Positions 32,824 to 41,034 of a stretch of 64,000 nt of DNA are shown one piece after another. A model generated the notes under the pieces. That model was not told the DNA's origin. It saw only the letters and a program-made list of their open reading frames with translations, and made no database searches. How positions within the stretch are numbered: position 1 is the stretch's first letter; each line of letters starts with the position of its first letter. This DNA is from Streptomyces xanthochromogenes (GTDB lineage: Bacteria > Actinomycetota > Actinomycetes > Streptomycetales > Streptomycetaceae): NCBI RefSeq assembly GCF_014650455.1, contig NZ_BMUZ01000009.1, forward strand, positions 1-64,000. Reading direction: 5' to 3'. The translations under genes and the position numbers were made by a program.

Positions 32824-33999
32824 ATGAGCGCCCTTGTGTGGATCGCCCTGCTGTCCTTGGTCGTCTGGCTCTGGCTGCTGCTCGGCCAGGGCTTCTTCTG
32901 GCGCACCGACCAGCGGCTGCCGCCGCGCGCGGAGCTCGCGGATTGGCCGGATGTCGCGGTCGTGGTGCCGGCCCGCGACGAGGCGCACGTGCTGCCGCTG
33001 AGCCTTCCGTCGCTGCTCGCCCAGGACTATCCGGGCCGCGCGCGGATCTTCCTGGTCGACGACGGGAGCTCGGACGGCACCGGAGACCTGGCCCGCTCGC
33101 TCGCCGACGAGCACCGGGGTCTGCCGCTCACCGTCGTCACACCGGGTGAGCCGGAGCCCGGCTGGACCGGCAAGCTGTGGGCGCTGCGGCAGGGCATGGC
33201 GCTCGCACGGGCGGACGGTCCGGAGTACCTGCTGCTCACCGACGCCGACATCGCGCACCGGCCGGACAGCCTGCGCGAGCTGGTGGCCGCGGCGCGCGGC
33301 GGCGGTTTCGACCTGGTGTCGCAGATGGCCCGGCTGCGGGTGGCGAGCGGCTGGGAGCGGCTGATCGTCCCGGCGTTCGTGTACTTCTTCGCCCAGCTGT
33401 ATCCGTTCCGCTGGATCAACGCCCGCAGGCCGCGTGCCACCGCCGCGGCCGGCGGCTGCGTCCTGCTGCGTACGGAGGCGGCCGAGCGGGCGCGGATTCC
33501 GCAGGCGGTGCACCAGGCGGTGATCGACGACGTGTCCGTGGCGCGTGCGGTACGCAGGTCCGGCGGGCGGGTCTGGCTGGGCCTCGCGGACCGGGTGGAC
33601 AGCGTGCGCCCCTACCCGGCGCTGGCGGACCTGTGGCGGATGGTCTCGCGCAGCGCGTACGCACAGCTGCGGCACAACCCGCTGGTGCTGTTCGGCACGG
33701 TCGGCGGCCTCACGCTCGTCTATCTGGCCCCGCCGCTCACGTTCGCCGCGGGCCTGGTGAGCGGCAGTTCGGCGGCCGCCTGGGCGGGCGGGCTCGCCTG
33801 GCTGGTGATGGCCGGCACGTATCTGCCGATGCTGCGCTACTACCGTCAGCCGCTCGCGCTCGCGCCCACGCTGCCGTTCACGGCGCTGCTGTACCTGCTG
33901 ATGACGGTCGACTCGGCGGTGCAGCACTACCGCGGCCGGGGCGCAGCCTGGAAGGGGCGTACCTACGCCCGTCCCGAGGCCGCGCCCGAACAACGCTGA
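32824..33999 (+). CDS. HpnB-like glycosyltransferase family 2 membrane protein
   Basis: A 391-residue protein with an N-terminal transmembrane helix, a GT2 domain (VVVPARDEAHVLP, FLVDDGSSDGTG, LLLTDADIAHRPD with the DxD-like metal site, and a later DDVSVARAVRRSGGRVW), and two or three C-terminal helices. The overall layout matches hopene-associated glycosyltransferase HpnB. No hopanoid genes are visible nearby, so its lipid acceptor is uncertain. ATG 32824. Tail-to-tail with the TerD gene, with only six bases between the stops. Confidence 0.85.
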   Translation: MSALVWIALLSLVVWLWLLLGQGFFWRTDQRLPPRAELADWPDVAVVVPARDEAHVLPLSLPSLLAQDYPGRARIFLVDDGSSDGTGDLARSLADEHRGLPLTVVTPGEPEPGWTGKLWALRQGMALARADGPEYLLLTDADIAHRPDSLRELVAAARGGGFDLVSQMARLRVASGWERLIVPAFVYFFAQLYPFRWINARRPRATAAAGGCVLLRTEAAERARIPQAVHQAVIDDVSVARAVRRSGGRVWLGLADRVDSVRPYPALADLWRMVSRSAYAQLRHNPLVLFGTVGGLTLVYLAPPLTFAAGLVSGSSAAAWAGGLAWLVMAGTYLPMLRYYRQPLALAPTLPFTALLYLLMTVDSAVQHYRGRGAAWKGRTYARPEAAPEQR

Positions 34000-34005
34000 G
34001 GGGTG

Positions 34006-35322
34006 CTACTTGCGGCCGGGCGTCCAGTTCATGCCCCAGCCGTAGGCCTGGTCTATGGTCCGCTGCGGGCTGACGCCGCGTGCGGGCACCAGATAGCGGG
34101 CCTCGCGCTGGACGACGAGGTCGCCGCCGTTGTTGGTGATCAGGGCGAGTGCGCAGACCGTGGAGGGGACGGTGCACTCGTCGAGGAAGAACTCGATGGG
34201 CGCCCCGAACTGCGGCTGGAGCGTCACCGTGGCGTGCAGGTCGGCGAAGCTGCGGGCGCCCTCGTAGATGGTGACGAAGATCAGAAGGCGGCGGAACTTG
34301 TCCTTCTGGTCGAGGTTGACGGTGAGGTTCTCGCCCGATTCGACGGCGCCGGTGCGGTCGTCGCCGTCGAGGTGGACGTAAGGGGGCTGGTGGAGCGCGC
34401 CGAAGGCGTTGCCCAGGGCCTGGACCACGCCCTTGCGGCCGTCGGCGAGTTCGTACAGCGCGCACAGGTCGAGGTCGAGGTCGGAGTGGTTGGCGGCCGC
34501 GCGGCCCAACTTGGCTCCCCAGCCGCTGAACTGCTTGCGGCTCTGCCAGTTGAGGTTGACCCGCATCGCGCCCGAGGTGCCGCCCTGCTTGGCGAGCGAG
34601 ACCCTGGGCGCTTCCTTGGTGAGCGTGACTTTGGACAGCCGCACCGGCGCCGGCGGGGCCGTGGGGGGCACCGGGACCTGGACGGTCGGCGGCTGGACCG
34701 AGGGGGTGAAGGGCGCGGTCGGCGGCACGTAGGGGGACCGGGGCGCGGCGGGCTGCTGGGGCGCCGTGTAGGAGGCTTGCGGGGCGGCCGGCTGCTGGGG
34801 CTTGTCGACGCTGATGCCGAAGTCCGTCGCCAGTCCTTCGAGTCCGCTGTCGTAGCCCTGGCCGACCGCGCGGAACTTCCAGGCGCCCTGGCGGCGGTAG
34901 AGCTCGCCGAGGATGAAGGCGGTCTCGACGGTGGCGTCCTGGCTGTCGAAGTGGGCGAGTTCCGCGCCGCCCGCGGCGTCCAGGACGCGGATGCCGAGCC
35001 CGGGGACCCGGCCGAACGTGCCGCCGTCGGCCGAGGCCGCGAGCACGACGCGCTCGACCGCGGGCTCGATCCGCGACAGGTCGACGAAGAGGGTGTCCGT
35101 CACCGCGTCCGGCCCGGACCGCTTCCCTTCGTGGCGTACCGCGCCGGAGGAGTGGGCCGGCTGGTTGTAGAACACGAAGTCGGCGTCGGAGCGGACCCGG
35201 CCGCCGGTCAGGAGCAGCGCCGAGGCGTCGACGTCGGGGACGCCGGGGCCGGTTCGCCAGGCCAGCTCGATGCGCACCGAGTGCGCAGGCACCGGGACAT
35301 TGGCTCCTTTAAGCATGGACAT
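34006..35322 (-). CDS. Tandem TerD-domain protein
   Basis: A 438-residue protein with two TerD/CABP-type domains, residues about 1-170 and 240-438, joined by a proline/glutamine/alanine-rich linker (QQPAAPQASYTAPQQ and similar). The calcium-binding DLDLDLCALYELADG motif is in the second domain; the first is more diverged (ASALLLTGGRVRSDADFVFYNQ). TerD proteins belong to tellurite and general stress-response systems and often accompany ATP-grasp and phosphoribosyl modules, none of which is near here. ATG 35322 has GGGGGAG seven bases upstream. Confidence 0.88.
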   Translation of the reverse strand: MSMLKGANVPVPAHSVRIELAWRTGPGVPDVDASALLLTGGRVRSDADFVFYNQPAHSSGAVRHEGKRSGPDAVTDTLFVDLSRIEPAVERVVLAASADGGTFGRVPGLGIRVLDAAGGAELAHFDSQDATVETAFILGELYRRQGAWKFRAVGQGYDSGLEGLATDFGISVDKPQQPAAPQASYTAPQQPAAPRSPYVPPTAPFTPSVQPPTVQVPVPPTAPPAPVRLSKVTLTKEAPRVSLAKQGGTSGAMRVNLNWQSRKQFSGWGAKLGRAAANHSDLDLDLCALYELADGRKGVVQALGNAFGALHQPPYVHLDGDDRTGAVESGENLTVNLDQKDKFRRLLIFVTIYEGARSFADLHATVTLQPQFGAPIEFFLDECTVPSTVCALALITNNGGDLVVQREARYLVPARGVSPQRTIDQAYGWGMNWTPGRK

Positions 35323-35599
35323 GCTCTCCCCCATCACTCCTGGCGGTGCCCGCACGTTTCTGCCCGCCAACCTAACGCGCGATCGACCGCCGGGCACCTA
35401 CCCCGGCCGGGGGCCGTCGGCCCGGACGGCGTGGCCCGCGCGGGCGGGGCGTCGCGCCGCATGCGCGAGCCGCCGGAATACGCGCCCCGGTACCGGTACT
35501 CGTACCCGGCCGCACCCGAGGTCATTTTCGAAACCAACTACCTTACAGGTGAGGCCCGTTGGCGAATTCCCTGCCCGGTCGACAAGGTAGCCTTCCGTC

Positions 35600-35956
35600 A
35601 TGAATAAGGATGCCGTGACCGAGCTGGTCGAAAAGTATTTCGCGATATGGAACGAATCCGATGACGCGACCCGGGCCGCTTCGATTGACGAAGTATTCAC
35701 GCCGGACGCCACCTACACCGATCCGACCGTCGCCGCTGAAGGCGTGGTGGCCATAGGCGAATACATCGCCGACGCGCGGACGAACTTCGCCGGAATGCTG
35801 TTCACCTACGACGCGCTGCTGACCCACCACGACGCCGTCCACTTCTCGTGGGGGGTCGGCCCCACGGGCGGCGCCCCGGTGGTGACCGGGTTCGACGTCG
35901 CACGGTTCGACGGCGGCCGGATCGCGGACCTGTACGGATTCTTCAACGGCTTCTGA
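35600..35956 (+). CDS. SnoaL-like (NTF2-fold) protein
   Basis: A 118-residue NTF2-like protein: VTELVEKYFAIWNESDDATR at the start, FTPDATYTDPTVAAEG, and GFDVARFDGGRIADLYGFF at the end are classic for SnoaL-like cyclases, isomerases and binding proteins. Such small single-domain proteins act on hydrophobic ligands, but no biosynthetic context is present here. ATG 35600. The 277 bases before it, shared with the divergent TerD gene, contain both promoters. Confidence 0.82.
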   Translation: MNKDAVTELVEKYFAIWNESDDATRAASIDEVFTPDATYTDPTVAAEGVVAIGEYIADARTNFAGMLFTYDALLTHHDAVHFSWGVGPTGGAPVVTGFDVARFDGGRIADLYGFFNGF

Positions 35957-36420
35957 CCCGGCGCCCCGCAACCCGGATTCCTTCCATCGCGTCCGGCGCA
36001 CATGAATTCTTCCTTGAATCCGGGCCACCGGCCGACGCCCGTCGTCCGTCACCGTGTCGGCGTTCCGCTTGCCGGGCAGTTCGACGGCGTCCGGCGGCCG
36101 GGACCCGCGGTATCCGTGAACACCCCGTCAACCACCGCCACCAGCAAGGACGTTGGGAGAATCGGCCACCTCCCGGGACTGCCACCCCGACCGGCCCCCG
36201 CGCACAGTCGGCGACGCCGGTTCGGCGGGCAACGGGAAGACGTCACCCTTCGTGGGCACTCCGTCGCTTCGCGTCAAGCGGAGAGCTCCCCCGGGACCCT
36301 TGTCGGCCATGGCGTCATCCGCGGCGTTTCAGCAGGTCAGATTGTCTAAACCTGCGCAAATGGGATGACCCCGAGATGGGGGCTCCCCAACGGCCACATC
36401 GTGGGCTTAACTTATGTGCC
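35957..36420. other. Non-coding gap upstream of proline/glutamine-rich gene
   Basis: About 460 bases. Open frames here lack ribosome sites and conserved features. The last 100 bases include lower-GC sequence (agattgtctaaacc near 36340 and cttaacttatgtgcc just before the ATG), most likely promoter elements of the following gene. Confidence 0.4.
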
Positions 36421-36873
36421 ATGACCTCCCCCCGCTCCACCTATGGCGGCGGTTACTACTCCGCGCCGTTCTTCCCGGACACCCCCATCTACGACTCCCT
36501 CGTCGCAGAGCGGGGCACGCCTCAGATCGCCCCGATCCGAGTGCCCGCCCTCTACGACACGAGCAGCAACTACCTGCCGGCGCTTCCGTCGGCACTGCCC
36601 GCGCTGCCGGCCGCCCCCTCCCAGCCGAGCCCGTCCTACGCGGCGTCGTACGGATACCAGCAGCCGACGCAGCAGCCCGTGCCGCTCCAGCAGGCGCCCG
36701 CCCCGTACATCCCCCAGCAGCCCTCGGCCCCGCGCGGCTACCAGGGCCAGCAGACGATGCCGCAGCGCCCGATGGGTACCGGGTATGAGGCCATGCGGCC
36801 CGCCGCGCCCCGGCCGGCGCCCACGCCGTACGAGGATCCGTACAACCGGCCGTATCAGGGCACCGGGTACTGA
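36421..36873 (+). CDS. Proline/glutamine-rich conserved Streptomyces protein (DUF6643-like)
   Basis: A 150-residue low-complexity protein. The first 45 residues (MTSPRSTYGGGYYSAPFFPD, then TPIYDSLVAERGTPQIAPIR) are strongly conserved in Streptomyces as I remember the family; the rest is rich in P, Q, A and Y. No fold or motif is recognised and it is probably intrinsically disordered. No Shine-Dalgarno is evident, and TAACTT sits 8-13 bases before the ATG, so the transcript may be leaderless. It is followed 56 bases later by the MOSC gene on the same strand. Confidence 0.75.
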   Translation: MTSPRSTYGGGYYSAPFFPDTPIYDSLVAERGTPQIAPIRVPALYDTSSNYLPALPSALPALPAAPSQPSPSYAASYGYQQPTQQPVPLQQAPAPYIPQQPSAPRGYQGQQTMPQRPMGTGYEAMRPAAPRPAPTPYEDPYNRPYQGTGY

Positions 36874-36929
36874 TCGAGGGCGGGACCGGCCGCCCGGACG
36901 CCGGTCCGGGCCGCTGTCAGGATGTGTTC

Positions 36930-37763
36930 ATGAACAACGGCCTTTCCGCTGTCGTCGACGGGATCCGCATTCATCCCGTCAAGTCGGTCGGGGGATACGA
37001 CACGGCACAAGCGGTGGTCGAGCCATGGGGGCTCGCCGGGGACCGCCGCTGGATGCTGGTGGACGCGGACGGCACGGCCGTCACGCAGCGCGAGCGGCCT
37101 GCCCTCGCCCTGAGCAGTGCCGCCACACTGCCGGGCGGCGGCGTACGCCTGTCCGCCCCCGGGTGCGCCGGTCTGAGCGTCGAGCCGCCGGAGCCACGGG
37201 CCACGACGACCGTCACGCTGTTCGGCACCAAGTTCGAGGCGGTGGCCGCCGCCGACGCGGCCCATGCGTGGTTCAGCGAGCGGCTGGGCACCGAGGTCCG
37301 CCTGATGCACCTCGACGACCCGGCCTCGCGAAGAACGATCGATCCGCAGTACGCGCCCGACGGCGAGACGGTCAGCTTCGCCGACGGCTTTCCGCTCCAG
37401 ATCGCCACCCGCGCGTCGCTGGACGCCCTCAACTCGCTGATCGCCCGGGGCGACCGTCCCGGCGAGGGCCCGCTGCCCATGGACCGGTTCCGGCCCAATG
37501 TGGTCCTCGACGGGACCGCGGCCTGGGCGGAGGACGGCTGGTCGCGGATCTCGATCGGCGATGTCTCCTTCCTCCTCGCGAAGCCCTGCGGCCGCTGCCT
37601 CATCACCACCACCGACCAGGCCACCGCCGAGCGCGGCAAGGAACCGCTGCGCGCCCTGGCCCGGCACCGCAGGATCGGAAACGCGCTGGCGTTCGGCGTG
37701 CTGGTGATCCCGGAGAACACCGGCAGCATCCGCGTCGGCGACCCGATGAGAGTCCTCGCATAG
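36930..37763 (+). CDS. MOSC-domain molybdenum-cofactor-binding protein (YcbX/mARC-like)
   Basis: A 277-residue protein with an N-terminal MOSC_N beta-barrel (IHPVKSVGGYDTAQAVVEPWGLAGDRRWML) and a C-terminal MOSC domain with the Moco-ligand cysteine in PCGRCLITTTDQ near 220 and the VLVIPENTGSIRVGD end. Relatives reduce N-hydroxylated compounds using molybdenum cofactor. ATG 36930 has AGGA seven bases upstream; GTG 36924 in frame is possible. Confidence 0.87.
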   Translation: MNNGLSAVVDGIRIHPVKSVGGYDTAQAVVEPWGLAGDRRWMLVDADGTAVTQRERPALALSSAATLPGGGVRLSAPGCAGLSVEPPEPRATTTVTLFGTKFEAVAAADAAHAWFSERLGTEVRLMHLDDPASRRTIDPQYAPDGETVSFADGFPLQIATRASLDALNSLIARGDRPGEGPLPMDRFRPNVVLDGTAAWAEDGWSRISIGDVSFLLAKPCGRCLITTTDQATAERGKEPLRALARHRRIGNALAFGVLVIPENTGSIRVGDPMRVLA

Positions 37764-37912
37764 CTCTGCGCCACGCGGGAACTCCTGTGGGTAGCAGATG
37801 CGTTGAACAGTCGAGCCGGGTGGATCGGGTGGGTCGGGTCCCTGTTCGCGTCACCCGCGCGCATGCCGCCCCGGCCCGGGGCGGCCCGGAGGCGGAAGGG
37901 GGTGCGTGGCCC

Positions 37913-38518
37913 GTGCGAGTGCTTCCGGGAGTGTGGCGCTGGCGGCACAATCCGCTGCGCCGCCGGACGGACCTCGCGGAGGCCTGGCTGGCGCTCGTGA
38001 CGCTGCTCGTCATGGTGCTCGCCGTGCCGGCGGTGGGGGCGCTGTGCGGTTCGCTCAGCAACGCCTCGCTGCGCCAGGCCGTCGCCGAGCAGCGGCGGCA
38101 CCGGCACATCACCGAGGCCGTCGTGGTGGCCCGGGCCGAGCGCCGGACGGCGCCCGCCCAGCCGGACGGCTCGATGGGCCGCGTCACCCGTACCAGGGTC
38201 GTGGCCAACTGGACGGCGCACGACGGCAGTTCACACAGCGGCACTCTTGGCACACCGCTGAAGTCCCCGGCGCCCGGCGCCACTTTCCGGCTGTGGACCG
38301 ACGATCACGGCAGGCCGGTGCCCCGGCCGATGACCACGGGGGCGGCGGCGACGCACGCCGTGTTCTCGGGGATCTGTGCGGCCGCCGCGGCCGCCGCACT
38401 CATCGAGGGCATGCGGCGGCTGATCGTATGGCGGCTGATACGCCGGCGGTATGAACGACTGGACCGCGCGTGGGCCCGATACGGTCCGGACTGGGGCCGG
38501 ACCGGCGCAGGCAGCTGA
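37913..38518 (+). CDS. Conserved two-helix membrane protein (Rv1733c-like)
   Basis: A 201-residue protein: basic N-terminus (WRWRHNPLRRRTDLAEAWLA), transmembrane helix about 23-45, an extracytoplasmic stretch of about 90 residues containing GRVTRTRVVANWTAHDG, and a second helix near 150-170 followed by an arginine-rich tail. The WRRNPLRRRSD-type start is typical of a large Streptomyces/mycobacterial membrane family related to Rv1733c. GTG 37913 is preceded by GGAAGGGGG. No function assigned. Confidence 0.75.
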   Translation: MRVLPGVWRWRHNPLRRRTDLAEAWLALVTLLVMVLAVPAVGALCGSLSNASLRQAVAEQRRHRHITEAVVVARAERRTAPAQPDGSMGRVTRTRVVANWTAHDGSSHSGTLGTPLKSPAPGATFRLWTDDHGRPVPRPMTTGAAATHAVFSGICAAAAAAALIEGMRRLIVWRLIRRRYERLDRAWARYGPDWGRTGAGS

Positions 38519-38631
38519 CCGGTCAACTCACCGGCCCCGCGCGCGCTACGGTGGACCATCAGCCGCACATACGAGGCCACGGCCGAGGTGTGCGCGAGGA
38601 CGCACGCACGAGGTGGGGGCACGGCAGCACG

Positions 38632-41034
38632 ATGGCTCAGGGCACGGTCCAGGTGACGCACACGGGCACGTCGAGGTGGCGCCGCCGCACGGGTGAGTAC
38701 GCCTCCTTGGCCGCGGCCCTGGAGGCCGCGGGCGACGGCGACGTCCTGACCATCGCCCCCGGCACCTACCGGGAGAACCTGGTGCTGCGCCGCGCGGTCA
38801 CCCTGCGCGGCCCCGAGGGCGCCGTCGGTTCGGTCCGGATCGCCCCCGTCGACGGAGTGGCGCTGACCGTACGGGCCTCGGCGACCGTGCGGGACCTGTA
38901 TCTGGAGGGCCAGGACGGGGCGGCGCCCGCGCTCCTCGTGGAGGACGGCGCGCCCGAGCTCGTCGATCTGCGGGTGGTGACGCGCTCCGCGGTGGGCATC
39001 GAAGTGCGCGGCGGAGCGCGGCCCACGGTGCGGCGCTGCACCGTCGACAATCCCGGCGGCGTCGGCATCGGCGTCTTCGACGGCGCGGGCGGGGTGTTCG
39101 AGGAGTGCGAGGTCGTCGCGGCCGGGCAGTCCGGGGTCTCGGTGCACAGCGCCGGCCACCCCCGCCTGGAGCGCTGCCGGGTGCACCACTCCAGCGGTGC
39201 CGGGCTCTCCGTCAGCGGCGAGGGCAGCGGTCTGGAAGCCCTCGGCTGCGAGGTGTACGAGATCAAGGGCGCCGGCGTGCTGATCGCCTCGCGCGCCGCG
39301 GCCCACCTCACCGACTGCACGGTGCACCGCACCTCGGCGGACGGCATCACCCTCGACACGGACGCGGTGCTGACGCTCGCGGACTGCGACATCCACGACA
39401 TCCCGGAGAACGCGGTCGACCTGCGCTCGCGCTCGGTGCTCACGCTGACCCGCACCAAGGTCCGCCGCTTCGGGCGCAACGGCCTGTCGGTGTGGGACCC
39501 GGGCACCCGGGTGGACGCCAACCAGTGCGAGATCCACGACAGTACGGGCGACTATCCCGCGGTCTGGGTCAGCGACGGCGCCACCGCGGTCCTGGAGGGC
39601 TGCCGCGTCCATGACGTACCGGACGCGATCTTCGTGCTCGACCGGGGTTCGCGCGCCGATGTCGTGGACAGCGATCTCACCCAGGTGCGCAACACCGCGG
39701 TGTCGGTGAGCGACGGCGCGACCGCCCAGCTCGACGACTGCCGGATCAAGGAGGCCGCCACCGGCGCGTGGTTCCGCGACCACGGCAGCGGCGGCACGCT
39801 CGCGGGCTGCACCATCGACGGCGCCCAGACCGGTGTCATCGTGACCAAGGGCGCCGACCCCCGCATCGAGCGCGTCACGGTCACCTCGCCGGCCGAAGCC
39901 GGTTTCTACGTCTCCGCCGAGGGCCGGGGCACCTTCCACGCCTGCCGGGTGACCGGCAGCGGCGGCTTCGGCTTCCACGTCATCGACGGCTGCCGTACGA
40001 CGCTGACGCGCTGCCGCACCGAGCGCTGCGCGCGCCGGGGCTACGAGTTCTCCGAGGACGGCGCCGTGGTCGAGGACTGCACCAGCGACGAGAGCGGTGC
40101 GGCGGCCGGCACCCCCGAGCCGCCCGCCGTGCAGAGCGCGACACAGACCATGGGCCTGCTCTCCGCCGTGCCCGACCAGCGCGCCGTCGAGCCCGCCCCG
40201 CCGCAGCCCGCGGCGGAGCCCGCGCGGAGCTCCGGCGCGGTCCTCGGCGAACTGGACACACTGGTGGGCCTGGAGAGCGTCAAACGCGAGGTGCGGGCCC
40301 TCACCGACATGATCGAGGTCGGCCGCAAGCGGCAGCAGGCCGGCCTCAAGGCCGCCTCGGTCCGCCGCCACCTGGTGTTCACCGGCTCCCCCGGCACCGG
40401 CAAGACCACGGTGGCGCGTCTGTACGGCGAGATCCTGGCCTCCCTCGGCGTCCTGGAGCGCGGCCACCTGGTCGAGGTGTCCCGCGTCGATCTGGTCGGC
40501 GAGCACATCGGCTCGACCGCGATCCGCACCCAGGAGGCCTTCGACCGGGCGCGCGGCGGTGTGCTGTTCATCGACGAGGCGTACGCGCTCTCCCCCGAGG
40601 ACTCGGGGCGCGACTTCGGCCGGGAGGCCATCGACACCCTGGTGAAGCTGATGGAGGACCACCGGGAGGCGGTGGTGGTCATCGTCGCCGGGTACACGGC
40701 CGAGATGGAGCGCTTCCTGAGCGTCAACCCCGGTGTGGCGTCCCGCTTCTCACGGACCATCAGGTTCTCGGACTACTCGGCCGACGAGCTGCTGCGCATC
40801 GTGGAGCAGCAGGCGGACGAGCACGAGTACCGGCTCGGCACGGGCACCTCGGAGAGCCTGTTGAAGTACTTCACGGTGCTGCCCCGGGGTGCCGCCTTCG
40901 GCAACGGGCGCACCGCGCGGCAGACGTTCGAGTCGATGGTGGAGCGCCATGCGGGCCGGGTCGCCCAGCTGGCCGACGCCAGCACCGACGATCTGACCCT
41001 GCTCTACCCGGACGACCTGCCCGAACTGCCCTGA
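38632..41034 (+). CDS. Right-handed beta-helix repeat / CbxX-type AAA+ ATPase fusion
   Basis: An 800-residue protein. Residues about 1-500 are a pectate-lyase-like right-handed beta-helix built from repeated 22-24-residue coils (for example GARPTVRRCTVDNPGGVGIGV and SGVSVHSAGHPRLERCRV). After an alanine/proline linker, residues about 540-800 form a CbxX/CfqX/EccA-type AAA+ domain with LDTLVGLESVKREVRAL, Walker A GSPGTGKTT and Walker B VLFIDEAYAL. EccA relatives serve type VII secretion and CbxX remodels Rubisco; here the beta-helix could bind a polysaccharide or protein. No signal peptide, so it is cytoplasmic. ATG 38632. The 3' end overlaps the convergent gene at 41004 by 31 bases. Confidence 0.87.
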   Translation: MAQGTVQVTHTGTSRWRRRTGEYASLAAALEAAGDGDVLTIAPGTYRENLVLRRAVTLRGPEGAVGSVRIAPVDGVALTVRASATVRDLYLEGQDGAAPALLVEDGAPELVDLRVVTRSAVGIEVRGGARPTVRRCTVDNPGGVGIGVFDGAGGVFEECEVVAAGQSGVSVHSAGHPRLERCRVHHSSGAGLSVSGEGSGLEALGCEVYEIKGAGVLIASRAAAHLTDCTVHRTSADGITLDTDAVLTLADCDIHDIPENAVDLRSRSVLTLTRTKVRRFGRNGLSVWDPGTRVDANQCEIHDSTGDYPAVWVSDGATAVLEGCRVHDVPDAIFVLDRGSRADVVDSDLTQVRNTAVSVSDGATAQLDDCRIKEAATGAWFRDHGSGGTLAGCTIDGAQTGVIVTKGADPRIERVTVTSPAEAGFYVSAEGRGTFHACRVTGSGGFGFHVIDGCRTTLTRCRTERCARRGYEFSEDGAVVEDCTSDESGAAAGTPEPPAVQSATQTMGLLSAVPDQRAVEPAPPQPAAEPARSSGAVLGELDTLVGLESVKREVRALTDMIEVGRKRQQAGLKAASVRRHLVFTGSPGTGKTTVARLYGEILASLGVLERGHLVEVSRVDLVGEHIGSTAIRTQEAFDRARGGVLFIDEAYALSPEDSGRDFGREAIDTLVKLMEDHREAVVVIVAGYTAEMERFLSVNPGVASRFSRTIRFSDYSADELLRIVEQQADEHEYRLGTGTSESLLKYFTVLPRGAAFGNGRTARQTFESMVERHAGRVAQLADASTDDLTLLYPDDLPELP